A stretch of 64,000 nucleotides of DNA from CAWFZT01 sp963820415 (GTDB lineage Bacteria > Chloroflexota > Anaerolineae > Anaerolineales > Anaerolineaceae). Position 1 is the first letter of the stretch. Every line of letters begins with the position of its first letter. The stretch covers positions 372,001 to 436,000 of the forward strand of contig CAWFZT010000006.1 in assembly GCA_963820415.1 (NCBI GenBank), read 5' to 3'. The notes beneath the pieces were generated by a model. It was not told the origin of the DNA. It ran no database searches and saw only the letters and a list, made by a program, of their open reading frames with translations. Below, one piece after another: positions 37,061 to 46,347 of this stretch. A program made the position numbers and the translations under genes.

Positions 37061-38004
37061 GGGAGAGGAATGCATGAGCCGCCCACACAAGCCTGAGTAT
37101 CTGTCCCGCATAATTGCAGATTGCTGCCTTCATCGGTCTGCCCATCGCAGTCATCATCTATACTATTGCATACCTCAGGCGCTAACGGATTCATGGATGG
37201 GTTTCCATCCTCACAGTCTTGGTTGTTATCTACGTACCCAGGCGGATTCGAGCCAATACAAGCCTGGATGGGGGGCGAATGAGAATCACCGAAGCCATCG
37301 CCATCCGCATCTATCCAGAAGTTCGTTTTTTCGCAGGGCACAACGCAGCCGGGTTCATCGATCTGGCCGTTGCAGTTGTCGTCGATGCCGTTTCCGCAAA
37401 TTTCATCCGCGCCCGGGTTGATACTGGCCTCCAGGTCGTTGCAGTCGGTGTGGTTGTCCTTCACGTAACCGGTTGGAAGCGACCCGCCCTGGCAGACCAG
37501 CAGCGGCGCAGAACCCGACGCCCCGAAGCCATCGTGGTCGTAATCGGGGTAATAGCTGTCAAACTGCCCGCAGGGCGGGGCAAAGTTGGCCGCAAAGGCA
37601 TAGGGAGCGCTGGACAGCTCGGTGCGCGGGGTCATTTCACCGTCGCTGTTGACGGTCACCCCCAGAAAAAGCGCCTGGCCGTTGAACAGGTCGACGGGCA
37701 GCGGTGTGTTTTTGCCCAGGTAGACCTGAAAGAGGCCGTTGGCGACGTGCACGCCGGTCTGCATTTCAGTCCAAAGGGCTGAACCGCCGCTGAGCGTGCT
37801 ATAGAGTTTGAAGGTCATGTCGACGTCGCCGGTGACCCCGCTGCCGTTCAAATTCGTCAACAGCCCCTGGTAGCTGATGCGAGATGGCACGGAGTTGGTG
37901 GAACTGTTCAGGTTGGAGGCAACACTCGCCCGGGTAAAAGCTGCCAGCACGAACAGTATGACAAGGCCGCTGGCCAGGAATGTGAAAATCTTTCTCCTTT
38001 TCAT
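37057..38004 (-). CDS. Secreted protein with MopE-type putative metal-binding repeats
   Basis: 315 residues. A signal peptide (MKRRKIFTFLASGLVILFVLAAF) is followed by a domain often found in tail-fibre or surface proteins (SRISYQGLLTNLNGSGVTGD to SSAPYAFAAN, about 45-140). Then come two copies of the cysteine- and aspartate-rich repeat: DYDHDGFG with DCNDLEASINPGADEICGNG, and DADGDGFGD with DCEDGNPSMNPLAPEVCNS. The repeat has the DxDxDG calcium-type loop and fixed cysteines. It probably binds divalent metal at the cell surface. Confidence 0.78.
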   Translation of the reverse strand: MKRRKIFTFLASGLVILFVLAAFTRASVASNLNSSTNSVPSRISYQGLLTNLNGSGVTGDVDMTFKLYSTLSGGSALWTEMQTGVHVANGLFQVYLGKNTPLPVDLFNGQALFLGVTVNSDGEMTPRTELSSAPYAFAANFAPPCGQFDSYYPDYDHDGFGASGSAPLLVCQGGSLPTGYVKDNHTDCNDLEASINPGADEICGNGIDDNCNGQIDEPGCVVPCEKTNFWIDADGDGFGDSHSPPIQACIGSNPPGYVDNNQDCEDGNPSMNPLAPEVCNSIDDDCDGQTDEGSNLQLCGTDTQACVGGSCIPLP

Positions 38005-38485
38005 GTGTCCCTCCTGCGCCGATGATGATCAGTAGAACACTCTCTGGCGAAAAGTTTCGCCAAAAAGGTATCTGCGGGTTTTGATTGGCTTTCAGAAAAT
38101 TTCTGGAGAAAAAGAGAACAGGAATTCCCTTTCCTCTATAATAATTATACATAAAGTATAGATTATTACAAGTGTTTCAGAGACACGAACTGAGCGACTG
38201 AGAAAGCGATTCGCCTTCCCTGGCGAAGATTGCTGTAATGAGACAACCCGCAGTGCAACTGCGTGATATCAGCCACCTTTCGATACCCGGCAGTTGCCCT
38301 GGCGGGTTCAGGGCAAAGGTTGCTGGCTAATCTGCTCCAACCGCAAGGGCATCAGTCTATTTCTTCGAGTGGCACTTTCCACCAATCAGGAGTGGATCCG
38401 CCCAGCTCGGAGACGGGCACGTAGTACACTTCCCCAGTGGGTATGAATAATCGACTTGAAGTCTTTGAAGCATTAAGGTGTCGAA
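38005..38485. other. 480-base region with repeats and a possible gene remnant
   Basis: No intact gene. 38160-38340 carries several short inverted repeats, for example TTCGCC near 38210 with GGCGAA near 38222 and GCAGTGCAACTGC near 38252. The latter relates to the CAGTTGCGCTG elements near 32626 and 33325. A minus-strand coding remnant is listed at 38352-38460. Confidence 0.35.
38352..38460 (-). pseudogene. Possible remnant of a small gene
   Basis: Downstream of the ATP-grasp gene, one minus-strand frame reads RLFIPTGEVYYVPVSELGG and continues STPDWWKVPLEEID before a stop at 38352-38354. It looks like real protein sequence, but it has no ATG or binding site and blends upstream into the shadow frame of the ATP-grasp gene. 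I do not recognise the family. It may be the tail of a deleted gene or chance. Confidence 0.25.
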
Positions 38486-39532
38486 CTAGATGCTCACAAC
38501 TTTTTTCCTGGCAGCGACCCGGGCGGTATTCAGGATGAGCTTTCTCAAAATCTCGTGGAAGGAAATGCCGTATAAATCCAGAATGACCGACAAGGCCACA
38601 TCCAGTTCTTTAGGACCGAGGGCGGGATTGCAGTTGGAATCGATAAAGAAATAACGGCCGGATTGGTCCTGACGGATATCAAATTTGCCGTAACCGGCCA
38701 TCCTGGTCACATTAAAAGCTTTTTTCACGTATTCTTTTAATAGAGAGTCTTCATATTTTGTGTAGTGACTGGCTACATTCAGGCCAGATAACCACTGGTC
38801 TTCAAAGGTCAGGTACACGTATTTTTTCTCGGGATGGGCAAAAATCTTTTCGGCCTGGTATACTTTCTTCTTTTTTTCCTGGATCACGATGGCAGTCAGT
38901 TCCCTCCCACTGATGAATTCTTCCACCAGTACCGGCTGCTTGTAGGTGCGGATCAAGTATCTCAAACGTTTACGCAACTGCTTTTCATTTTCAGAAACGG
39001 CATTTTCAGTGATTTCTACCGATCCATGAATGGCATTCAATTTTGAGATGAGCGGAAAGCGGATAGTAGGGTCTATAAAATCATCTGGCGCGTTGAAAAG
39101 CTGGTAATTAGGCACCGGAACGCCATTTTGCTGCAAGAGCTTTTTGATCACGAATTTATTCGTATCCAGCGATAGGCCCAAAATATCGGCGCCGGTATAA
39201 GGAAAATCAAGCAACTCCAAAACGCCCGGGATGGCAGAAGCCAGGCTTTCTGCGCCTTTGATCGAATCGACCAGGTTGATCACCATATCAGGTTGGTTGG
39301 CGCGCAGCCATTCGGGTAATTCGGCACTCCCGGCGTGCAGAAGAACAGACATACCCAGGGTTTCAAGGTAGTCGCCGATCAGCCGGGCATCCTGCTCTGC
39401 ATCTTTTTCGGTGATGAACTGCGCTTCGGTGGGAAAATAGACGCGCTGAACATCACTGTAGAGAATGCCAACCTTCTTGGGCAGATCGACTTCAACCTCT
39501 TTTTCTTTGGGGAGAGCTTTATTTTTCTGCAC
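38486..39532 (-). CDS. ATP-grasp ligase, D-Ala-D-Ala ligase-like
   Basis: 348 residues. N-terminal pre-ATP domain with a Rossmann-like PKKVGILYSDVQR, INLVDSIKG, then ATP-grasp motifs: FPLISKLNAIHGS (ATP lysine), PVLVEEFISGRELTAIVI and the metal-binding end RYFFIDSNCNPALGP. DPTIRFPL and TGADILGLSLDTNKFVIKKLL match the D-alanine-D-alanine ligase group. Because no peptidoglycan genes are near and N-terminal residues differ, the true substrates (amino acid or peptide ligation) are open. Confidence 0.8.
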   Translation of the reverse strand: MQKNKALPKEKEVEVDLPKKVGILYSDVQRVYFPTEAQFITEKDAEQDARLIGDYLETLGMSVLLHAGSAELPEWLRANQPDMVINLVDSIKGAESLASAIPGVLELLDFPYTGADILGLSLDTNKFVIKKLLQQNGVPVPNYQLFNAPDDFIDPTIRFPLISKLNAIHGSVEITENAVSENEKQLRKRLRYLIRTYKQPVLVEEFISGRELTAIVIQEKKKKVYQAEKIFAHPEKKYVYLTFEDQWLSGLNVASHYTKYEDSLLKEYVKKAFNVTRMAGYGKFDIRQDQSGRYFFIDSNCNPALGPKELDVALSVILDLYGISFHEILRKLILNTARVAARKKVVSI

Positions 39533-39723
39533 CGGTGCACCTCATATTTCTACATCCTACTTGCCCGAAGGGGCGCCACCCGAAGCGCCGGTTGAAGGTT
39601 CCGCCGAACAGGTTCCATCCGATACCGTAGAGCATGACCGCCCATACCGGATGGGGAAGGGTGTGTCGAAACCCCATATAATACGACAATAACCACCAGC
39701 AGGAAGAAAGCGCCGGTAGACAA

Positions 39724-41373
39724 CTAGCTAAGATATTCACGCAGGTGGCGGCTGCGGGTGGGGTGGCGCAGTTTGCGCAGCGCCTTGGCTTCGATCTGGC
39801 GGATGCGCTCACGCGTGACGTTGAAGTAGCGGCTGACCTCTTCGAGGGTGTGGTCTTTGCCGTCGATCAGGCCGAAGCGCAGCTCGAGCACCTGGCGCTC
39901 ACGTTCTGACAGGGCTCCCAGGGCGTTCTGCACCTGTTCGCGCAGCATTTCCCGCGCCGCCGCGTCCATCGGTTCGAGGGCTTCATCGTCTTCGATGAAA
40001 TCGCCAAGCTGGCTGCTCTCCTCGTCGCCTACCGGGCGTTCAAGCGAGACCGGCTCCTCCGCCGATTGGAGGGTGCGCTGCACTTTGGCGGTAGCCCAGG
40101 ACCAGCGGCGCTGGATGTCGGGGTCGAGCGCCGAGCCGTCGGCCCGCGAGCGCATGACTGCCTGGACGTCTTCGTCGGGCAGGAACCCGGCTTCCAGGGC
40201 CAGTTCTTCGTTGGTTGGCTCACGGCCGAGCTGCTGCACCAGCGAACGCTGCACGCGCAGCAGGCGGGTGATAGCCTCGAACAGGTGCACCGGGATGCGG
40301 ATGGTGCGGGCCTGTTCGGCAATGTAACGGCTGATCGACTGGCGGATCCACCAGGTGGCGTAGGTGCTGAACTTATACCCACGCATTGGGTCGAACTTGG
40401 TCACCGCTCTTAGCAGGCCCATATTGCCTTCCTGGATCAGGTCGAGGAAGGAGATGCCGCGCCCCAGATAGCGCTTGGCAATGCTGACCACCAGGCGCAG
40501 GTTAGCGCGGATGAGGGTCTGGTTGGCTTCTTCGGCTCGGCGGTGGATGCCTTCCATTTCGGCTGCCAGGTCGGCGTCGCTAGGCAGGTTTTTACGGAAA
40601 GCCGCCGCAGAAGGCAGTTGGGTATCTTTGTGCAGGTAGCGCAGCAGTTTTTCGGCCGTGTCGGCCGGCAGCAGATACATGCACAGGAAAAGACCAAAAG
40701 CATAGCGCACCAGCCCATCCCACAGGGCATCTCTGCCCCACAGGCCGTTATCCAGATACGAACGCAAGTAAGAGGGTTCGGTGGCCTGCCACTGGCGGCG
40801 CAGCATCTGTGATTCCGCCAGGATCAGGCTCAGGTCAGGTGAAGCCCCCTGGTTGAGACGGTCGGCGTCTTCCTGAAGGCGCACCCAGAAGGTGACCAGG
40901 TCCTGCACTACGCCGAAGAACAGCGAGCGATAGTGGTTAGGCTTGCCATAGACTGGGGTGACGTGTTTCTCGACGGATTTGAGGCGGCGTTCGGCCTCGA
41001 TGCGGGCTGCCAGGCGGAATTCACTGTCGGCATCCAGCAGGTGGATCTGGCCGATCTCCTTCAAATACAGGCGTACCGGATCTTCGGAAAGCTCCATTGC
41101 GATGGTGGGGTCTTCGAGGATCTCCACCGGGTCTTCCATGGCGAGCTCGTTCCATTCCTCACTCGCCTGCACCAGGCCCTGCTCATCCGGTTCTTCTTTT
41201 ATAAGGGCCTCATCCTCTTCAGCGGGCAGCGAGGCTTCGGTCGGAATGATAATCTTAGGTGTGCGGCTTGGCCGCCCCGCCCCTGCCGGACGGGCGCCGG
41301 TGCGGCTCCTTACCGGCCTGGAGAACGAAGCGGGATTGGTGCCGGTATTAGAGATAATCTTCTTACGTACCAT
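39724..41373 (-). CDS. rpoD: RNA polymerase sigma-70 factor, principal type
   Basis: 549 residues. Region 1.2 (DPVRLYLKEIGQIHLLDADSE), a non-conserved insert of about 130 residues, then region 2 (ANLRLVVSIAKRYLGRGISF, DLIQEGNMGLLRAVTKFDP, YKFSTYATWWIRQSISR), region 3 (RLLRVQRSLVQQLGREPTNEE) and region 4 (LSERERQVLELRFGLIDG, TLEEVSRYFNVTRERIRQIE). The N-terminal 75 residues are basic then acidic and probably disordered. Start at 41373 (MVRKKIIS) suits the family. It is likely the housekeeping factor or a close paralogue. The 190 bases after it hold no supported gene. Confidence 0.92.
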   Translation of the reverse strand: MVRKKIISNTGTNPASFSRPVRSRTGARPAGAGRPSRTPKIIIPTEASLPAEEDEALIKEEPDEQGLVQASEEWNELAMEDPVEILEDPTIAMELSEDPVRLYLKEIGQIHLLDADSEFRLAARIEAERRLKSVEKHVTPVYGKPNHYRSLFFGVVQDLVTFWVRLQEDADRLNQGASPDLSLILAESQMLRRQWQATEPSYLRSYLDNGLWGRDALWDGLVRYAFGLFLCMYLLPADTAEKLLRYLHKDTQLPSAAAFRKNLPSDADLAAEMEGIHRRAEEANQTLIRANLRLVVSIAKRYLGRGISFLDLIQEGNMGLLRAVTKFDPMRGYKFSTYATWWIRQSISRYIAEQARTIRIPVHLFEAITRLLRVQRSLVQQLGREPTNEELALEAGFLPDEDVQAVMRSRADGSALDPDIQRRWSWATAKVQRTLQSAEEPVSLERPVGDEESSQLGDFIEDDEALEPMDAAAREMLREQVQNALGALSERERQVLELRFGLIDGKDHTLEEVSRYFNVTRERIRQIEAKALRKLRHPTRSRHLREYLS

Positions 41374-41449
41374 GCTATTAAATATACCATAATTAATTAA
41401 AAGCAATATTTTTAGGAGAACAATCTAACCAGGTGTACAAACCGGTCTG

Positions 41450-42331
41450 TTATTCCATAAACGAGAAATTCCAAGGGAAGGTCTCGGCGGCCTGCTGCCA
41501 GATTTCATCCGGGAAGTAAGGCAGGCCGGCGCAGCCGGCAGCCTCTGCCAGGCGCTGGCATAGATCGGAAAAGTCGTGCAGAGTATCCCGTCCGGTATGA
41601 ATATCCTCGAAATAGATGCGACATAACGGGCTGACCGCCAGGAACCCGCCTTCCCGGTAAGAACGTCGGAATTCGGCCAGGTCGTACGCTACAGTATGGT
41701 GCTGAGCTGTCCACTGCACCCCATCCCAATCGAGCAGGGCATACTGGGCACCAATGTAACCATCTTCCGGGAAACAGACTGCCCCTGGATTGACCGCCAG
41801 GCGGCCATTGAGGCGCGCCTGGAAAGGCCAATGGGTATGGCCAAAGACGATTACCAGCTCAGGCACCAACTGCATCACCTCAGCCAGCAGTTCAGGACTA
41901 TGCAGCGGATTGACCAGCTCGTCTACGCGGCGAGGTGAACCATGCACAACGCGCACCGGCTGGGCGCCCGGTAGGGTCACCACGCTTTGCTCAGGCTGGC
42001 TGCGCAGGAAGGCCAGGGATTGGGGGCTGAGATGCTTAACCACCCAACGGAGTAGAGAAAATTGCTGGGCGGTAAAGACGTAATCAGGAGCTCTGCCATC
42101 CACTACCTGCAGGGCGCTTACTTCACCATTGCCATGGGCCACCACAGCCTGTAGCGCCATCAGACGCTGGAGGATGGCTTCCTGCCCGGGTCCGCCGATG
42201 GCGTCTCCGGCCACAAGGTAACCATCCAGAGGGGTAAACTGCTGAAGGTCAGCCATGACCGCCTCAAAGGCGGGCAAGTTGCCATGGATGTCGGCCATCA
42301 CGGCCAGGCGAAAGGCTGGAGACATGAGCAT
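41450..42331 (-). CDS. Calcineurin-like metallophosphoesterase
   Basis: 293 residues. Metal-site motifs in order: AVMADIHGNLPAFEAVM, VAGDAIGGPGQ, VVAHGNGE (GNH-like, here GNG), VVHGSPRRV and VFGHTHWPF. This is the YfcE/MJ0936-like phosphodiesterase layout, extended by about 90 C-terminal residues. GNG replaces the usual GNH, so the Asn ligand is kept but the catalytic His is not. Substrate unknown. The divergent protease gene starts 220 bases away. Confidence 0.85.
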   Translation of the reverse strand: MLMSPAFRLAVMADIHGNLPAFEAVMADLQQFTPLDGYLVAGDAIGGPGQEAILQRLMALQAVVAHGNGEVSALQVVDGRAPDYVFTAQQFSLLRWVVKHLSPQSLAFLRSQPEQSVVTLPGAQPVRVVHGSPRRVDELVNPLHSPELLAEVMQLVPELVIVFGHTHWPFQARLNGRLAVNPGAVCFPEDGYIGAQYALLDWDGVQWTAQHHTVAYDLAEFRRSYREGGFLAVSPLCRIYFEDIHTGRDTLHDFSDLCQRLAEAAGCAGLPYFPDEIWQQAAETFPWNFSFME

Positions 42332-42551
42332 ATTTTACCAAAGGTACGCCCTATGTGAACAGGAGGGTTTTTCTCAGGTTTCCCTCAGCCATCTCTAATT
42401 TAAATCTTAGAAATCGGGTCTATACTTGTTTGGTAACTTTTCGAAAAGCGAAAAAATCGCTCGCTTAAGTTTTTACCTGTATCCTTCAGAAGATCATTAT
42501 TTTGGCAGATACGGTTACTATCCACAAGACGGATAGACAGAAAAAACGAAA

Positions 42552-43391
42552 ATGAATGAACCATCTGACTCCAGACAGGAGCAATGGGGGGGACGTCTGA
42601 AACGTTTACGGGCAGGGACAAAGAGCGGAGGAATGTTTGCCGCCGGTATTGTTGCTGCTCTGCTGGGGCTGCTGCTCTACAACGTGCTCTTTCCTGGCCC
42701 GCGGCCACTCAACCAGACTGACTTGAGCAACACAGTCAACAGCATCCTGGCCTCGGCCACCCCGGCACCAGCTTATTCAGAAACTGTTTACCAGATTATC
42801 CGGCCTTCTCTGGTGCTTATCCAGGCGCAGTCGCTGGGAACCGACGGTAAGACCCAGGATGATTTGGGCAGCGGCGTGATCATCGATGACAATGGCGATA
42901 TCCTCACCGCCCTGCACGTGGTGGCCAATGCCAGCGCCATCCAGGTTACCTTCGCCGACGGCACGCAGGCCAACGGGCAGATAGCCGTTCAACAACCGGC
43001 CAATGACATCGCCGTATTGCAGACCGACAAGCTGCCCAAAACGGTTGTGGCAGCCGTGATGGGCAATCCGGGCGCTATGCAGGTAGGTGACGAGGCCTAC
43101 GTAGTCGGTAACCCCTTCGGGTTGTACAGCTCGATGAGCGCCGGCGTCATTTCCGGTTTCAACCGCTCTTTTCAGCCATCGGACAGCCAGATAAAACTGA
43201 CCGGGTTGATCCAGATCGACGCATCCGTCAACCCAGGCAATTCAGGCGGCCCGCTGCTCAATCGCTACGGTGAGGTGATTGGGATTATCGAAGGGATCAT
43301 CAATCCCACCGGGCAGAACGTGTTTGCTGGCATCGGTTTTGCGGTGCCGATTACTACCGCCGGCGGGGCGTTAGGGTCGCCGCCAGACTAA
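42552..43391 (+). CDS. HtrA-like serine protease without PDZ domain
   Basis: 279 residues. A cytoplasmic basic N-terminus and one membrane helix (GGMFAAGIVAALLGLLLYNVL) anchor a trypsin-like domain. The catalytic triad is visible: His in TALHVV, Asp in NDIAVLQ, Ser in NPGNSGGPLLN. It ends shortly after the fold at GIGFAVPITTAGG with no PDZ domain, shorter than DegP/DegQ. It precedes the MoxR gene by 17 bases, so a role in envelope quality control together with that cluster is likely. Confidence 0.87.
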   Translation: MNEPSDSRQEQWGGRLKRLRAGTKSGGMFAAGIVAALLGLLLYNVLFPGPRPLNQTDLSNTVNSILASATPAPAYSETVYQIIRPSLVLIQAQSLGTDGKTQDDLGSGVIIDDNGDILTALHVVANASAIQVTFADGTQANGQIAVQQPANDIAVLQTDKLPKTVVAAVMGNPGAMQVGDEAYVVGNPFGLYSSMSAGVISGFNRSFQPSDSQIKLTGLIQIDASVNPGNSGGPLLNRYGEVIGIIEGIINPTGQNVFAGIGFAVPITTAGGALGSPPD

Positions 43392-43408
43392 TCTAAGGAG
43401 AATTTATT

Positions 43409-44419
43409 ATGAATCCTGGTTTGGATCTCGAGAACAGAGGCCCAATGGAGCGTGTTCTCTACGAGGTAAAAAAGATCATCGTCGGGCAAGACCACCTGCT
43501 GGAACGCCTGGTGGTAGCGCTGCTGGCGCGCGGGCACATCCTCGTCGAAGGCGTGCCCGGTTTGGCGAAAACTATGGCCATCAAAACCCTGGCCGACGCA
43601 ATCGGCGGCGAGTTCAAGCGCATCCAGTTTACGCCCGACCTGGTGCCGGCCGATTTGATCGGCACGCGCATCTATAACCAGAAAACGGGTGAGTTCAACA
43701 CCTCGCTCGGCCCAGTCTTCACCAACCTGCTGCTGGCAGACGAGATCAACCGCGCCCCGGCTAAAGTGCAAAGCGCCCTGCTGGAAGTGATGCAGGAGCG
43801 GCAGGTGACCATCGGGCGCGAAATCTTTAAAGTGCCCAACCCCTTCCTGGTCCTGGCAACGCAGAACCCAATTGAAACCGAGGGCACCTACGCCCTACCT
43901 GAGGCGCAGGTCGACCGCTTCATGCTCAAAGTGCTGATAGGTTATCCCAGCCCGACCGAAGAATTCGTCATCGTCGAACGCATGACCGGCTTTCTCCAGG
44001 ATGTGCAAAAAGTGCTCTCCACCCAGCAACTGCTTGACCTGCAGAAAAAGGTGGATAACGTGTTTGTAGACCCGGCGTTGATCGAATATTCCGTGCGCAT
44101 GGTTACTGCTACTCGCCACCCAAAAGAGGTGGGCTTGAAAGAAATCGAACGCTACATCATGTTTGGCGCCAGCCCGCGCGCCTCGATCAACCTGATCCTC
44201 ACGGCGCGGGCGCTGGCCTACGTGCGCGGCCGCGATTATGCCCTGCCGCAAGATGTGCTGGACATGGCAATGGACGTGATGCGCCACCGCCTGGTGCTGT
44301 CTTACGAAGCGCTTTCAGACAACATCTCGAGCGATGACCTGCTGAAAAAGATCCTCGACCGTATCCCGATCCCCGTGGTGCCTTTACATGAACACGCCAA
44401 CGCCAGCGTTAACGCCTGA
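43409..44419 (+). CDS. MoxR-type AAA+ ATPase
   Basis: 336 residues. Walker A is in EGVPGLAKTMAIKTL, Walker B in LLLADEINRAPAKVQSALLEVMQE, sensor 1 in ATQNPIETEGTYALPEAQ. A C-terminal lid domain follows (GASPRASINLILTARALAYV). MoxR proteins act as chaperones with VWA partners. Its end overlaps the DUF58 gene by 32 bases, indicating tight coupling. Confidence 0.92.
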   Translation: MNPGLDLENRGPMERVLYEVKKIIVGQDHLLERLVVALLARGHILVEGVPGLAKTMAIKTLADAIGGEFKRIQFTPDLVPADLIGTRIYNQKTGEFNTSLGPVFTNLLLADEINRAPAKVQSALLEVMQERQVTIGREIFKVPNPFLVLATQNPIETEGTYALPEAQVDRFMLKVLIGYPSPTEEFVIVERMTGFLQDVQKVLSTQQLLDLQKKVDNVFVDPALIEYSVRMVTATRHPKEVGLKEIERYIMFGASPRASINLILTARALAYVRGRDYALPQDVLDMAMDVMRHRLVLSYEALSDNISSDDLLKKILDRIPIPVVPLHEHANASVNA

Positions 44420-45287
44420 ACGCATCCTGCAGCGCCTGGACTGGAAGGTCATCCGCCGGTTGGACGGCCTGCTCCAGGGCGACTACCGCACGCTCTTCTA
44501 CGGATTCGGCGTAGATTTTGCCGACCTGCGTGAATACCAGGCCGAAGACGACGTGCGTTATATCGATTGGAACGTGACCGCCCGCATGAATACGCCTTAT
44601 GTGCGGCAGTACGTAGAAGACCGGGAAATTAATGCCTGGTTCCTGCTCGACCTGAGCCCGTCAGTAGATTTTGGCAATTTACGCAGCCAGAAACGCACCG
44701 TTCTGGTCGATTTCGTCGCCACCATGGCGCGCCTGCTCACCCGGCACGGCAACCGGGTAGGGGCGATTTTCTTTGACAGCCGCATTGAAAAGACCATCCC
44801 GGCCCGCGGCGGGCGATTACAGGTGCTGCGGCTGGTCAACGACCTGCTCAGGCAACCGCCCTTGCCCAAGGCCCCGTTCACCAACCTGGCCCAGCTTTTC
44901 GAAGGTGGGTTGAACTCGATCAAGAAGCGCTCCCTGGTTTTCATCGTTTCGGATTTCATCAGCGCCCCTGGCTGGGAACGCCCGCTCAACCTGCTCAACC
45001 GGCGCCACGAGGTGCTTGCCGTCCGCCTGTGGGACCCGCGTGAGGTAGAGTTGCCGGATATCGGCCCGATCTTCCTCGAAGATTCCGAAACTGGCGAACA
45101 GCTTTACGTGGATACCCACGATCGGAAATTCCGCGCCCGTTTCATCGAATCCGCCCGCCAACGGGAGGTCAGGCTGAGCCAGGCCTTCAAACAAGCTGGG
45201 ATAGACGCCATGTCGCTCTCCACCGAAGAAGACCTGGTCAGCGCCATTGTAAGGTTTGCTACTATCCGGCGGCAGCGCCGGAAATGA
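44388..45287 (+). CDS. DUF58 domain protein
   Basis: 299 residues. The DUF58 signature is at FYGFGVDFADLREYQAEDDVRYIDWNVTAR (about 42-70), followed by a VWA-like domain with the metal-site sequence FLLDLSPSVDFG. A family member usually works with a MoxR ATPase. Start at 44388 lies inside the moxR end. The frame is intact and it is followed after 13 bases by a VWA gene. Confidence 0.9.
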   Translation: MNTPTPALTPERILQRLDWKVIRRLDGLLQGDYRTLFYGFGVDFADLREYQAEDDVRYIDWNVTARMNTPYVRQYVEDREINAWFLLDLSPSVDFGNLRSQKRTVLVDFVATMARLLTRHGNRVGAIFFDSRIEKTIPARGGRLQVLRLVNDLLRQPPLPKAPFTNLAQLFEGGLNSIKKRSLVFIVSDFISAPGWERPLNLLNRRHEVLAVRLWDPREVELPDIGPIFLEDSETGEQLYVDTHDRKFRARFIESARQREVRLSQAFKQAGIDAMSLSTEEDLVSAIVRFATIRRQRRK

Positions 45288-45300
45288 TCGAAGAAATGCT

Positions 45301-46308
45301 ATGACCTTTATCTGGCCCCATATGCTCTGGTCCCTGCTTTTAGTGCCCCTGTTCGTGGTGGGCTACCTGCTCTTGCAGCGCCGCCACCGGCGGATCACTT
45401 CTAATTACGGCAGCCTGGGAATCGTGCACGGTCCCTCCGGCAGGACACCGGGGTTCACCCGCCACCTTCCTCAGACCATCTTCCTGGCCGGCCTGGCCAT
45501 CCTGACCTTCACCCTGGCGCGACCCCAGGCGGTGGTCAGCCTGCCCAGGGTGGAAGGCACCGTCATCCTGGCCTTTGACGTTTCAGGCAGCATGGCAGCT
45601 ACCGATTTCAAACCGACGCGCATGGAAGCCGCTAAGGTTGCCGCCCAGGACTTCATCCAGCACCAGCCCCCGGGGGTGGTGATCGGCGTGGTGGGCTTCA
45701 GCGACGGTGGTTTTGCCGTGCAGCCGCCGACGAACGACCGGGATGCTCTACTGGCCTCGATCAAACGCCTTTCGCCGCAGAACGGCACGTCAGTGGCGCA
45801 CGGCATCGAAGCTTCACTGAATACCATCGCCGCCAACAACCAGGCTGCGCCGCTTACCTACAGCAACCTTCTTCCGACCCTCACACCTACGCCAACCCCG
45901 GTGCCAAAAGGCACCTATACCTCGGCTGTGATTGTCCTGCTATCTGACGGCGAAAACAACAAGTCTCCCGACCCGCTGGCCGAAGCCCAGGTCGCGGCAG
46001 ACCGCGGCGTACGTATCTATACGGTCGGGATTGGCAGCGCGGCGGGGACAAACGTGCACGTAAATGGTTTCACTGTCCATACCCAGCTTGACGAGGCGAC
46101 TCTGAAACAGATTGCACAGATTTCCGGCGGCGCTTATTTCAACGCCCAGAATGAGCAAGACCTGCTAAAAATATACGACAGCTTAGGCTCATCGCTGGTG
46201 GTAAAGCCAGAAAAGACCGAAATCACTTCACTCTTTGCCGGCGCCAGCATCGTTGTCCTGCTGATTGGCGGTGTTTTATCACTTGCCTGGTTCAGCCGCC
46301 TGCCGTGA
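45301..46308 (+). CDS. VWA-domain membrane protein, BatA-like (copy 1)
   Basis: 335 residues. Two N-terminal membrane helices (WSLLLVPLFVVGYLLL; LPQTIFLAGLAILTFTLARP), a von Willebrand A domain with the metal site LAFDVSGSMAATD and LLSDGENNKS, and a C-terminal helix (ASIVVLLIGGVLSLAWF). A proline-threonine stretch (LPTLTPTPTPVPKG) sits in the domain. Start at 45301 (MTFIWPHML) is set by homology to the next gene. BatA-like proteins are linked to stress and aerotolerance in other bacteria. Confidence 0.9.
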   Translation: MTFIWPHMLWSLLLVPLFVVGYLLLQRRHRRITSNYGSLGIVHGPSGRTPGFTRHLPQTIFLAGLAILTFTLARPQAVVSLPRVEGTVILAFDVSGSMAATDFKPTRMEAAKVAAQDFIQHQPPGVVIGVVGFSDGGFAVQPPTNDRDALLASIKRLSPQNGTSVAHGIEASLNTIAANNQAAPLTYSNLLPTLTPTPTPVPKGTYTSAVIVLLSDGENNKSPDPLAEAQVAADRGVRIYTVGIGSAAGTNVHVNGFTVHTQLDEATLKQIAQISGGAYFNAQNEQDLLKIYDSLGSSLVVKPEKTEITSLFAGASIVVLLIGGVLSLAWFSRLP

Positions 46309-46347
46309 AACAGCCGGTTGACTGCCAGGAATGATGTGGAGGTAAGT

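Noticed and set aside
39519..39812. Minus-strand frame between the sigma factor and ATP-grasp genes, with a hydrophobic patch
   Set aside because: It overlaps both neighbouring genes, lacks a convincing start, and I recognise no family.
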